A stretch of 33,375 nucleotides of DNA, from contig NMRA01001147.1 in NCBI GenBank assembly GCA_002633005.1, forward strand, positions 1-33,375. The letters run 5' to 3'. This document shows, piece by piece, positions 10,485-20,677 of this stretch; position 1 is the first letter of the stretch; each line of letters begins with the position of its first letter. This stretch comes from Phoronis australis. Taxonomy: Eukaryota; Phoronida; Phoronidae. The position numbers were made by a program, and so were the translations under genes. The notes beneath the pieces were generated by a model. That model saw only the letters and a list, made by a program, of their open reading frames with translations. It searched no databases and was not told where the DNA came from.

Positions 10485-12989
10485 GCTTGACGTTAAGTGT
10501 TCTGTGCCAGTTGCTTGAAACAGTCCCAACTCATCTAAGTTCCCTTTAACTACTGTTTATATAAGGGTTTGTGAAAACACTGATTGTCCTTTCTTATGAT
10601 GTCTGAGTCTCATTACTAACTCTATTTTTTGGCTTTGATGCAAATCGAGAGTAAACTCTACGTTGAATTCTTAATGGGAATGAAATAGTAATGTTTTCGT
10701 GCCCCACCCCTTACGCACGGACTAAGTTCCTAATTATTATGACTCAGTTAAGGGGTAAGATTTTAGTTATATTATCATTAGTCAAAGAGGAGTTCACAAT
10801 AACGAATAAAGTGATAGAAAAGGGTAACGTCTTTGTCTAAGGAACGAAAGAAATACGCAAAAGATTCAGGAAACCTTATTGAGTCCCTATTTGTGACGGT
10901 TTCATGCAAGGCCCCGGAAAAATGGGAGGTGTCTGGGTAGCTACTTTACGGTTTTTATTAAATGTTCCCCTGACGATTTGCAATGGACTCAGTGCAGGGT
11001 TTGGAAAGAACATGTACGCATGTACGATACATCGAAGAGGAAGACCCGCAGAACGAAGTGGCTAGTTAATGTGTTTGAGTACACGTAGGCCTAAGTGCCG
11101 GGCAAGTCGCGTTGTTAGGCCAGTGCATTTAATTTCCACGCTTATGTAAAATTTTGAATACACGTTCAGTTTTATGGTAACATATATAACGCGAGTGGTA
11201 CAGTTAAGAACATGGAACTACTAATGTCGTTGACAAAGAACAGTAGGCGCCCCACAATACGGCATCGTGCGAAGGACGACAAACGTGTACAGTTGGACAC
11301 ATCTCCATAACAGGAATAATTCTTGCTATCATCGATATGGTCGTTGAATGTCTCAGACCCATAATCGTCGTGCTCAACAGTTCTTCATCCGAGCTTGTGC
11401 ATTTGTTCTGCAACCTTTCGATTGAAGCATTCTTCTGTCAATGCTTCTATAACACTATCCCAAGTCACAGTTCTTCTCCTCATAAACTTTATTGATTTTT
11501 CAAAAAAATCGTGTTTGGTTAAGAAATTAAAGTGTTGCATCAGTTTACGCACACATTGGACATCTTCTGGTGCGGCATTGATGTCACAGAAATGAAGAAA
11601 AGTGCCCGAATTCCCAAAATCGATTAGATGTGCTTTAATGTTACCGCTGGACTCCAAGCTGACCATGACATTGGAACCACTGACGTCATAGAGAACTATT
11701 CCCGCTTTGTTCAGTCGAGCAATCTGCTGAACCACATCTAGAAATAGTTCAACCCACACGTGATCAGCGACCTTGTTGTCATTGGCTGGCAGAGCCTTGC
11801 AGTTTTCACCAGCGAAGTCAAGCAACGTCTGCCCATAGATTACGTCTGTAAGTAGCGCCCAAGGCTCATAGACAACATCTTCTCGGGATATGGGAAAAAA
11901 GCCGCGGAATTTTGGTCCACATTTGTGCGCATTAGCTTTTATCAGCTGTACGGCTTCTCCACTGACGTCAAACAAACTGCTGTTACCTCGTCGATAGGCT
12001 TTCAATGAATAATCTTTGCCGTCCTTTTGCACAAGGAACACACGAGCAAATGCCCCGTCACCAAGAAGGAATGGTTTCCTGTGGTAATACGCGTATTTAT
12101 ATTTGCTGTAATCTGGAACTACGTTCTCGAGTATAAATGCACAAGGCTGTTCTTCTGAGCTTATCTCGATGTCTTGTGATTGTAGTTTTGGTGCTGGTGA
12201 CAACGTTGCAGGACTGCGAACTCGCTGTTTAATAAGCATGAAAAATTTGTCTTCTATTGCTTGGTCACCGTCGGGAAGTTGGCTTGTTTTCTTGGCATTC
12301 TCATCGCGCGTTTTATTTTTAAGGTGAAATGTCTTGACATAACCTTTAGAGCGCAATACCCTAGATGCGTTTGCACCTATGTTTCTAGTTGTCATCTGTT
12401 TTCGTGCATTCTCTAGTTGACCTGAAGACACGGTGTTCGTGTTTTTCTTCGCGGGAAAAGAGCTTCTTTTACTGCTATACAAGTGGACAAGGGACGCCTT
12501 GGGTTTTAACATCAATTTATTTTCTCCCTTATTTTGTGTCCTCGGGTTGGACTCCCGCTTGGTATTGTTAACAATAGTAGTACCACGCTTATGAGCCATT
12601 TGGAATCTAAAAAGACAGTTTGTAAGTTATATAAAGAGATTGAAGAGGCTGGTTGTAAACGTACGTGTGGGATACACCTATGTTGAGCTAACAACTATCG
12701 GAGTCCCATACATACTCCAGCATTACGGAAATGGCAGTGTTGTCACAACATTTCAAGGGTTGGGACTTCAGGTTTCAGGTGCCTCAAGTACACGTTCTGT
12801 ATTTCATAACACAAACTTTTCTCTCTTCCTGTCCCTCAGCGCGTGTGACACAACCAGATCGTCTAGACTTACTGAATTTCGTAAGTGTGACGTCACACTA
12901 TTCAAGTCTGGGTAGAGTTCAGTCTTGGGGATAGAAATAAAGGTTTCCAAATCGTGTGTTCTGGTTTAAAATACACAGCAGTATCTCGC
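10485..12989. repeat. copy 2 of the duplicated segment, bounded by single Ns
   Basis: These 2505 bp start one base after the N at 10484 and end one base before the N at 12990, so the segment is a self-contained contig. Its whole length, apart from the 731 bp missing in copy 1, is present at 8319-10096. A contig nested entirely within its neighbour and set between Ns is what an unmerged second haplotype looks like. Confidence 0.9.
11385..12599 (-). CDS. intronless divergent protein kinase, 404 aa
   Basis: The protein has about 165 residues of basic, low-complexity, probably disordered N terminus, then a kinase domain. Visible landmarks are the glycine loop GDGAFARV (180-187), the ATP-anchoring Lys in YSLKAY (about 200), a likely helix-C Glu in SGEAVQL (about 215), a catalytic loop LYDVSGSN with Asp 305 and Asn 310, and IDFGN with Asp 327. 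The HRD His-Arg is replaced by Leu-Tyr and the usual KPE by VSG, but the Asp-to-Asn spacing is correct, so activity is plausible. The C-terminal lobe is short (about 75 residues after DFG). The frame is uninterrupted. Upstream on the coding strand, TTATATAA lies about 30-40 bp before the ATG. TCTTTTTAG just before the ATG could instead be an acceptor, implying a 5' UTR intron. I cannot assign it to a named kinase family. The single-exon structure would suit a retrogene or a laterally acquired gene. Confidence 0.85.
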   Translation of the reverse strand: MAHKRGTTIVNNTKRESNPRTQNKGENKLMLKPKASLVHLYSSKRSSFPAKKNTNTVSSGQLENARKQMTTRNIGANASRVLRSKGYVKTFHLKNKTRDENAKKTSQLPDGDQAIEDKFFMLIKQRVRSPATLSPAPKLQSQDIEISSEEQPCAFILENVVPDYSKYKYAYYHRKPFLLGDGAFARVFLVQKDGKDYSLKAYRRGNSSLFDVSGEAVQLIKANAHKCGPKFRGFFPISREDVVYEPWALLTDVIYGQTLLDFAGENCKALPANDNKVADHVWVELFLDVVQQIARLNKAGIVLYDVSGSNVMVSLESSGNIKAHLIDFGNSGTFLHFCDINAAPEDVQCVRKLMQHFNFLTKHDFFEKSIKFMRRRTVTWDSVIEALTEECFNRKVAEQMHKLG

Positions 12990-12990
12990 N

Positions 12991-13958
12991 GATTTGTGGT
13001 GTTTGTCTCTAAAATGTTCACTTCACCTGTCCAATTTTTAACAGGGTAAGAAATTGAGTGAAATGGACGCAGGAGCAAAAATGCTTAATTTCAAGATTTG
13101 GCGAAGGGCACTATCATTTACCCAGATGACTTTGTCAACAGAAAGTTTCCAGAAGTCTTCTGGGAATGATATGAGCATTAAATTCGGGAATTCAGTTTCA
13201 ACAATGTGTCAAATTGCACATTTTCAATGACCTTTTCTGACATTTTACAAAATTTGGTGACCCCTATGGAACACTAGGACACTCTCTAAAACTTTGTCCC
13301 TCCTGCCTGACTCATTCATCAAAGGGTAATTACCTCACTGCCACAACACAATAGACATTAAATTCTGTGCAAACATTAATTTAAAGCCACTGCACATTTT
13401 CTTCCAAAGAGACTAACTTTTGATTTCAACCATGAAGCTACAAACTGGACCTAACTCGACCCTTGCTCAGGTTAGAAGTGACATCTGGACTGGGAAAGAC
13501 GTGACTCTTCGCTATGTTTAGAGAACACTCAGCTCTTCACAAGCCTAGAAATTACGTCTAACCCGAGTAAGGGAAAATAAGTTGAGGTAACAGCAGGATA
13601 GAACGCACCTGCATTATGAGAATCAGCTTTCTTTACTGGGCATTGAACTGGTTCGCAAAATGTTGGCACACTATAACCTAAGTTGAGGCAAGTTTCATAA
13701 TGATAGATTAACAAATATGTAAATCTTGAACTGGTGCGAAAATATAAATCACAATATGTTTAGTCTGTTCGGCACGCCACCTAGGTGATGTGCAGACCAG
13801 ACAAAAAATGAATGTAATGAGAAAAGGTCTAAGTCAAAAGTTATCATTTTTGAAAAAGTCGAGTTATAGCACCTTTACACCTTATCTCCTGTGCAGCCAC
13901 AATCATTGTCTCCCCAACATTCCACGGTATGAACTGCGGAAAGAAGCCCGACACTCAC
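12991..13958. other. no gene recognised; expected but missing VPS45 exon 4
   Basis: This is immediately downstream of VPS45 exon 3 on the minus strand. I looked for the family segment that should follow (GRNWDP-type residues and a Leu-rich helix) in all minus-strand frames and did not find it. Confidence 0.45.
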
Positions 13959-14107
13959 CTGCGTTATGGAGTGCAGTCCGAGAGTGAATAAGTGTGGACT
14001 GACAGCGATGTAGTCACCGTAAAATTCTTGTACTTCCCGGACGACTTCAGATTCATCTGCCTCGGCCAACACCTTGACGTCTTGCTTGCTAATGACGTTA
14101 CTAAAAT
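13959..14107 (-). CDS. VPS45: VPS45 coding exon 3
   Basis: The acceptor is CTTAAG (AG at 14109-14108). The exon begins AT, completing a Tyr codon split with exon 2, and continues [11 protein letters not shown] and [12 protein letters not shown], which match the VPS45 family closely. It ends CAG|GTGAGT after 49 further codons, phase 0. Domain 1 of the Sec1/Munc18 fold continues through this exon. No later exon was found to the left. Confidence 0.95.
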
Positions 14108-15241
14108 CTTAAGAAATAAAAAAGTAAAAACCATTAGTAATTTTGTAATTATAGTAATTATTACTGACTACTAAGAAGAAAATAAAACATCTGTACCAAT
14201 ATCATTATTTATTTCCATAGTCGTTGTATTAGACACACAACTCGTCCACAGTAACAGACTGACAACCGTAAAACATACATATTAAAGTCTCTTTTACCTT
14301 CATTATAATTAACAACTTCAAGAACTGAATTTTAATGCAAGTTAGTTCAGTCCAAACTTAAATCCAAATAATTTTCATTCAACACAACTTGAAATATTTT
14401 CAAACATAACCGAATTTAATACAATTTTTTTAATTTAACTTTTATTTTTGGTATTGCACCACCACTTATAATGGTGAGTGACAGCTCACTCGTGCATTAT
14501 GGGTACTCAATTAACTGCTACCTTATGCAATGAGGTTTGCCTGGAAACCCGCCCATTTTTAAACAACATTTAAAAATTACTTGTAAAATAAGGCAAACCC
14601 AAACAGGGCTGAACGTTGTGAAATGTTCATAACTTAGTGAAATATTGCGACTGACAAAACTCACCCTGTGTTCTAAATTCATGGTGAATGCCAAATAAAG
14701 AGTATATTTAAGAAAAATCATTCTGTATACGTCAGGGTTAATGCCCACATTCATCTGAACACCCACTCCTGAATTTTCAAAATGTTCTCCAGACCTTTAA
14801 ATGTGCATGTTTGAACATGGACTAATTTCCAATTTCTAAATTTGTGACATTTAATCTGTCCTTAGGAGCGCATATTTCTGGAGAGTTTCAGTCACCAAAG
14901 TCCAACTAATTCATTTACCAGTGAACAACAAACAGAGCATATTCATGATTTTCAATAGTGTCAATTTCAGTTATGAAGCAATCATTAAATAAGCAATTAC
15001 TCAAGAATGAGACGGTGCATTAGTTCTGACACATCAAAAATGCAAACAGGGTACTTTTAAGAGAATGGGTGTTCATTGGGTAAATACAACTTGTAATTGA
15101 GTTCGTTGATCAATGTGCTTAGAACCCTATGCCAAGACATTCAGAGACGCAATTTGTTTTTCATTCAACTGCACCTCCCTTAAAAGAGTACTGATTATCT
15201 GTCAAAATAAAAATGACTGAAATCGCTAGAATTCGTCTTAC
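14108..15241 (-). other. VPS45 intron 2
   Basis: A phase-1 GT-AG intron of 1134 bp, donor GTAAGA at 15241 and acceptor AAG at 14108. It is AT-rich, with no recognisable element inside. Confidence 0.85.
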
Positions 15242-15437
15242 AAATGAAATAGAGTCCATAGCGAGGCTGTCGCAGCTCCAGGGAGAGTAACTCGACATTT
15301 TCTCTGGTTGGTCGAAGAAAGCAAATACACTTCAGATGTCGCATGCTTTCTCGGCTTGCCGAGTCGATTCTTTCAAATAGGTAGACCTCTTTTTGAAGAA
15401 TTTCTGACTGAGCGTACACCATGCTGACCATACTGAT
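15242..15437 (-). CDS. VPS45: VPS45 coding exon 2
   Basis: It follows a TTTTCCAG acceptor and reads [10 protein letters not shown], then [16 protein letters not shown] and [11 protein letters not shown], the strongly conserved N-terminal arch of VPS45. The 65 codons plus one base (T) end at ATTT|GTAAGA. The split Tyr codon is completed by AT in exon 3, confirming the join. Confidence 0.96.
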
Positions 15438-15790
15438 CTGGAAAAGACAACAAAAATTGTGACAAGTCTTTCAATGTGTCTATAAACCTGCATTCAACCA
15501 CGAAGCGAACTTTTGATTTAGGTTAGAGACAAGTTATATTAGAAAAGTACTGCTAAAACAAAAAATGAAGGAAAAATAAAACTGCACAGTGAATGAAACA
15601 CTATAAAAAGCCTTATTATTTTTATGACTGGCACCTTTGGGATAGTTATACACAAAACAATACTAAAACTAGAAGAAGAAGCGAACTAGAAGATCAAAGA
15701 GAAATTGAGTGACAAGAGTGGCCCTTGTTTCTAGACTCATTGCAGATTCCAACAACACAACAAAAACAAGGCAAATTTTTTACCCTGTGT

Positions 15791-17547
15791 TAGGGTGAGC
15801 AAACCCAAATACAAATTTCATCAGAAACACTTGAAAAGAGTGTTAAATGATAGCTTTAGACATGCCATTTATAAAACTTTTTGAATTTTTCAAATCGGTT
15901 CGATGGTTCTCGAGTTATTTGAATTTTAGAGCCTCAAAAATGGCCTTTTTTTCAGCAAACGGCACCCAGAAATTTCAGGCCACAGAAAATGGCAAGTTTA
16001 GACAACTATATTTGGGAATCCATAGCTCACAGTGCTCTTAAAACAAGATGGAGAGTCCTTTGCAAGTAGGTTAACAACATGGCATAGACACCAAACCACA
16101 AATTATTATATTTTGCACGAACAAGAACAACAAAAATTGAAAAATTCACCATCGACTTAGTTTTTTTTCGACTTGTGACAGGACATTTTTGCCCCTGAAG
16201 CCAAGTTGAACAAGTGATGTTTTAAAAAGAGAGCAACTTATTACCTTGAAAATGACAAAACACTTCAAGAATTACTATGGTTTAGTGAACATGTTTCTTT
16301 TGCTCCAAAAGATTTTGAAATAATTCTAAAAAATGAAATTTGCATAACAAATGAATTCAAAATGAGCAAAAACCAGAAAACCAGTCTTTTTCAGAGTATT
16401 TCGTTATTTATTTTAAAACCTGTGAAGTTATGTAAATTAATCTTTTTTCCCAAGTAAGATCAATGTTTTCACAATCTTAAGTTGCACACAAAATGACAAG
16501 AAAATGATAATATGCATTTTTAATTAAACAAAATTAAATTGGACCCTGAAATTTCAACGAATTTTAAATCAATTTCATTCCTATCAAATAATATAGAAAC
16601 TGAGAGTTGTTGTGTTGGTGACTATCCAAAAAGAGCATATTTGTATTCTAAAATGTTTTGATGCACTGCAGCGTTGATTGAACATTTATTTTGGTGAAAA
16701 ATGTAATTTTCTAAAAATGAAACTGATCACAGCGCCCCCACGAGGTAGTAAAAGTGTAACAAAAAATATTTTTGAAGAAAATAGAAAAAAATGACTCCAT
16801 CCCCAAAATTGAAGTAAATCAAATTTTAAAATTATTCTATTTTATTTTAATGAAAATATTTTACCAGGTTTGGTCCACTTTTTGTAATTTAGAGAAGTTT
16901 TGACTGGTTCTGTTGAATACGTTTGACCAATCAGGTTCGAGTTTAGTTTGAACCCTGGAAAGGTCATCATGGTTCTTGAAAAATGACTGAAGTTACCTTT
17001 TTAGAAGTGTTCCTAAATGGAAATGGTGAGATAAAGTGAAAAAATTTGATCAGGAATGGATTAGGACATGATAAGTGATTATGACATTGAGTGTACACTT
17101 TCAGGATTTTTTCAGGTGAGAGAGTGGCGAGGCAGTAAATTAAAAAAAGTACATTTTCTCATATTTTTGTCAAAAAAATAAAAAGTGTACACTCAGGGTT
17201 GGAAGCAGAATTTTGTTGCAAACAGTTTGACATAAATATCATTAAAATCGGTTCAGTAACGGCCATTTAACAGCTGAAAGTTTGACCCCTACTGAAAGTC
17301 ACAAGAATTTGCCGGTGAGTGAAAAATTTGTGAAGTGCTCGCTTTACTTCAATTTTTAAAAATACTCATTAACGTATAAATTTTTTGTAATGGATATCAA
17401 TAGAAAGAAGAAAAATTAAATATTTCACTGGCATGCTTTTCATTTTCCACCACTTAGTATGCTAATAGATATGAGCTTGTGAAAATCATGAAAAATGGCA
17501 AAATTTCGCTCTTGCTGAATTTCCGCCATATTGGTTTGCTCACCCTA
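15791..17547. mobile_element. 1.76-kb non-autonomous DNA transposon with perfect TIRs and target duplication
   Basis: The first 15 bases (TAGGGTGAGCAAACC, 15791-15805) are the exact reverse complement of the last 15 (17533-17547). The 7-bp sequence CCTGTGT lies immediately outside both ends (15784-15790 and 17548-17554), a clean target-site duplication. The 1757-bp interior is AT-rich, and its longest open frame (15847-16041) is not transposase-like. The TAGGG start suits hAT, but an exact 7-bp duplication better suits the P superfamily, which makes 7-8 bp; I leave it unassigned. It sits in VPS45 intron 1 with its right end 19 bp from exon 1. Confidence 0.88.
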
Positions 17548-17565
17548 CCTGTGTGTGAAACTTAC

Positions 17566-17658
17566 AGTTTCTTTGTCCATCAATAGGACCTTCATGCCAG
17601 GGCCGGCATCCTCGATCATCTTCGAGATGTAAAGCTTTTCTGCCAAAACAACGTTCAT
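17566..17658 (-). CDS. VPS45: VPS45 coding exon 1 (start of protein)
   Basis: VPS45 is a Sec1/Munc18 protein that binds syntaxin-16/Tlg2-type and related syntaxins at the trans-Golgi and endosomes and promotes SNARE assembly for vesicle fusion. This exon encodes the 31 N-terminal residues, beginning MNVV and including [17 protein letters not shown] and LLMDKET, which align without gaps to animal VPS45. It ends at ACT|GTAAGT (donor at 17565), phase 0. The three exons together give about 146 of roughly 570 residues, all intact. The remaining three quarters of the gene was not found in the 13.9 kb to the left, so it lies in large introns, outside the window, or was lost at assembly joins. Confidence 0.96.
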
Positions 17659-18282
17659 TTTAAGTCTGATCGTAGATTACACTGTACACGAAAACAAAAC
17701 ATTAACACTGACTAAAACAGATCACGAACTTTTCCTCCCACCATATTGCGTTTAGTGACCTCTATTGGATAAATTAAAAAATAATACTCAAAAGAAGTTC
17801 TCAAAATATTAGTCCACTGTTATCTCGTACCTCTGAAAAGACACAAAATAAATCTGATACTGTATTGGTATTCTTTGTAGATACGATAATGAAGTAGGTT
17901 TGAGAGTGTTTTTAGCACTGAAACTTTAGAATATAGGAAAGTTTGGGGGCCGTATTTTTACCGCGCTCTAGTTTCCGCGAGGTGTTGCTAGGCACTCAGA
18001 TGTAAACGATTTTCTGTGTGCGAGGGAATATTCAAGCAGGCAGAAAGCACTAAGGTCTGATTTGTGGAAGTGTGTTGTCGAGTATCTTAAAAATTTCTGT
18101 ATTAAACCACCCATAGAACATAGTTTAAATGATAAACCGACTAACAGTCGGAATTTCTTCGTCTCTGCGACTCATCATCACAGATAGTTCGGTGTCTGAT
18201 CGGCACTGCCCAGTTCACCACGACATGATGAGTCATGTTTATCACTATTAGAGTATGATCTCATATCCCAGTGAGTGCATGT
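17659..18282. other. VPS45 upstream region
   Basis: This holds the probable 5' UTR and promoter of VPS45. The part around 17960-18000 is GC-richer (CCGCGCTCTAGTTTCCGCGAGG), as expected of a TATA-less housekeeping promoter. No TATA box is evident near the ATG. Confidence 0.35.
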
Positions 18283-18810
18283 GTAGTAGTAGTAGTAGTA
18301 ATACACTTTATTCACTTTAAGTCAAAAACCAAAAAATACAGTTGATATAAATTTACGCNNNNNNNNNNNNNNNNNNNNNNAGAATAAGAAAGAAAAAATA
18401 CAGCGTTACAGATAAGCAGAACTATAAAAATTAGGTGATGATGTACTTTAAAACTATACTTGTGTAAAGACTGGGAGAGATTATCGAAAATAGTTACATA
18501 CAAAGCAGTGGGGAATAGTGCACTCAAGTTCATAATTTTCAAAACAAACATTCTTAAAATAATTTATAACAGAGGATAACGAATGGGTAAAAAGATTTTG
18601 GGAGACACTTTCAGGAAGGTTATTAATGATGTGAGGTAGGACATTTCGAACTGAATCTGCAACAAATGATAGAGTACAACGGGGAGTATGTAAAAGATGT
18701 CGTTGTCTAGTGTAATATTCATGAACAGACCCACGAGTTACTCAATTGAACGTGTTAAAAATGAAGGTAAGTAATTATGAACATATTTGTAGAAAAATTT
18801 AATAATAGCA
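18283..18810 (-). mobile_element. 3' end of a CR1/L2-like LINE
   Basis: On the minus strand a frame from about 18722 to a stop at 18483-18481 reads YYTRQRHLLHTPRC and then INNLPESVSQN. This is the typical region after the reverse transcriptase of CR1/L2-type LINEs, with a basic TRQR segment and a NLP-type motif. Beyond a 3' tail interrupted by 22 unknown bases, the element ends in AATAAAGTGTATTACTAC-type sequence running into a (TAC)n microsatellite, the usual LINE terminus of this class. It is 5'-truncated, and its left coding part is degenerate with stops. Confidence 0.68.
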
Positions 18811-19024
18811 ACAACATACAAGTCCTTAAAGTGACTTTAGGGCGTCATTTTCAAAAGTTTTGCATTTTTGCCTAATCTTTTATCATATATTGGACTTAAG
18901 TGCATTAAATTCGTATTTTCTGGCAAGAATGGGGTTCAACAATCGACATGTCTCGTTTACACTTTTGTCATCAAGGATTATTTAAACCTCTAGGATGCTG
19001 TATCTCTCCAACGATAACAGTATT
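18811..19024. other. no gene recognised
   Basis: A short AT-rich interval between the LINE fragment and the possible micro-gene, with nothing identifiable. Confidence 0.4.
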
Positions 19025-19160
19025 CTAGACACGGTTTTCAATACATTTCATCAATGGTTTCCAAAAAGCATTGTGCTGGTTCACGGTTTGCTTGTAATGA
19101 AACCCTATGTTGGGCGATCTGGTCTGACATAATTGAAGGGTCTGCATGGGCGGCGCAACA
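19025..19160 (-). CDS. putative micro-protein, exon 2
   Basis: A strong pyrimidine tract and CTTTTTTCAG acceptor (AG at 19162-19161) open an exon of 136 nt that ends in TAG at 19027. Joined to the phase-2 donor of the exon at 19942-19988 it gives a continuous 60-residue frame. This part includes VAPPMQTLQLCQTRSP and NQHNAFWKPLMKC. No transmembrane segment or known domain is visible. Confidence 0.35.
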
Positions 19161-19941
19161 CTGAAAAAAGTGAGGGCTGTAAACCTCCCTCCCATTCCCC
19201 TATGGTGCGCCACCCATGGTCTTTAATATTTTTTTACAAAAACCGATTGAAGCGATTGAAAGTACATTTCACATAAATGAAGTACGTCCCATGAAGAAAT
19301 TCACAATAGCTCATCCAACTGTTGAAAATAACACTATGCTTAAACAGAACTTAAGTGCATGAGGATATTTTGAACGTTTTTGAGGGCAGTTGGTTAATGC
19401 AATTAAGATTCTTACTAAAAACAAATTGAAATCATTCGCAGTATCAAAAATGTAACCTACTGCCAATTTTTTGGACCTCAATTAAATATTTTGAAAGAGA
19501 ACTATCGTTTCAACCACACAGCGATAACTAACAACGTCGCAAACGTTTAGCTGCCAATGTTGAATTGCGATTCCGAAGCGTTCGGGGTTCAAAAATGTCA
19601 TCCGATCTTGAATTGTTGCCGAATGAGTTGACAACATAACTTAATAATGGTGAGAAAAACCGCGAATTTATAAAAAGAACATAAAGAGTTCACATACAAC
19701 CACACATTTCAAAACTCTCATTTGATTGAAATTTATTACTCAGCTTTATCCATCCTGGACCAACTTTTTATTTCTTTGCTCATCTAAATGGATAAATGTT
19801 GATGGTCACACTCTAAACACCCGCCTTTCACAGAATTGCGATCTGACCAGCTTAAGGCCAGCATGCCTCTTTAGTGTTTGCCTGATAACAGTTTCTAAAA
19901 AAACGTCAACTTAACACCTGTAGTAAAATCAGTGTACTTAC

Positions 19942-19988
19942 TCGGTGATGGATCCGCAGAAACTGTTGATGTAATCTATGAAAGGCAT
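19942..19988 (-). CDS. putative micro-protein, exon 1
   Basis: The ATG at 19988 follows an in-frame TAA three codons upstream, and the frame reads MPFIDYINSFCGSIT to GA|GTAAGT (donor at 19941). Both splice sites are near consensus, and the phases of donor and the 19161 acceptor agree. I do not recognise the protein. The case rests on splice-site quality and frame compatibility alone, so it may be a chance pairing. It is oriented like VPS45 and lies about 1.4 kb upstream of its start. Confidence 0.35.
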
Positions 19989-20030
19989 TCTCACTTATTC
20001 AGGCACACAATATATTTATAAATCTCGCTG

Positions 20031-20059
20031 TAGTAGTAGTAGTAGTAGTAGTAGTAGTA
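20031..20059. repeat. (TAG)n microsatellite
   Basis: About ten near-perfect TAG units. A similar tract at 18283-18300 ends the LINE fragment. Confidence 0.9.
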
Positions 20060-20382
20060 TTTCGTATATAGCAGTAGTAATCGCAGTAGTGTAATCGCAC
20101 GTCTCTCTTGTCTCAATAGCAGTGGTTTTCTGGTTCGAATATTTGAATATTTGGCGGGAAATACAAAAGTCACGTGACAAGAGACTTAGCGCACCCACTC
20201 CCCGTTGTTCTATTAGATACAATCAATGGTCACGTGCTGCCAAACTCAGTTAGGCCACTTCCACCATAGTTACCTGTTGTCAAGTCCCCCTGATTGCAAA
20301 CCAAATATGGAGTTAGGTTCTCAGCAAGCATACCACACGAACAGCTTCTTTTCCCTACGTGGAGCTAAACCATCAAGGCCTT
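20060..20382. other. no gene recognised
   Basis: An open frame from 20226 runs into the poly-G tract and is not protein-like. Confidence 0.4.
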
Positions 20383-20452
20383 GGGGGAAGGACGGGGGAG
20401 GGGGAGGGGGGGGGGGAATGGAAGGGGGAGGAAGAAGGGGAGCGGAGGGGGA
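20383..20452 (+). repeat. G-rich low-complexity tract with G-quadruplex potential
   Basis: At least six runs of four or more G, separated by one to seven bases, including a run of about ten G. It directly precedes the duplicated block at the 20556 join. Confidence 0.8.
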
Positions 20453-20677
20453 GCATAACAAAGAGGGGAAACGTTGGGTACGGGTGGGCAAAGAAGTTCA
20501 TTTAAATCGTGAAATATTTCAGATGTGAAACTTTTGAACAAAAATGGGTCAGGAGNGAGGGGGAGTATAACAAAGAATGGAAACTTTGGGTACGGGAAGA
20601 AAATGGTGGGCAAAGAAGTTCATTTAAATCGTGAAATATTTCAGATGTGAAACTTTTGAACAAAAATGGGTCATGAG
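20445..20677. repeat. short duplicated block across the single N at 20556
   Basis: 20445-20555 (111 bp) and 20557-20677 (121 bp) are the same sequence. The right copy carries an extra AAGAAAATGG-like 10-bp insertion and a few substitutions. Confidence 0.85.

Noticed and set aside
20226-20528. 100-codon frame with a Gly run
   Set aside because: The Gly and Arg runs come from the G-rich low-complexity tract.
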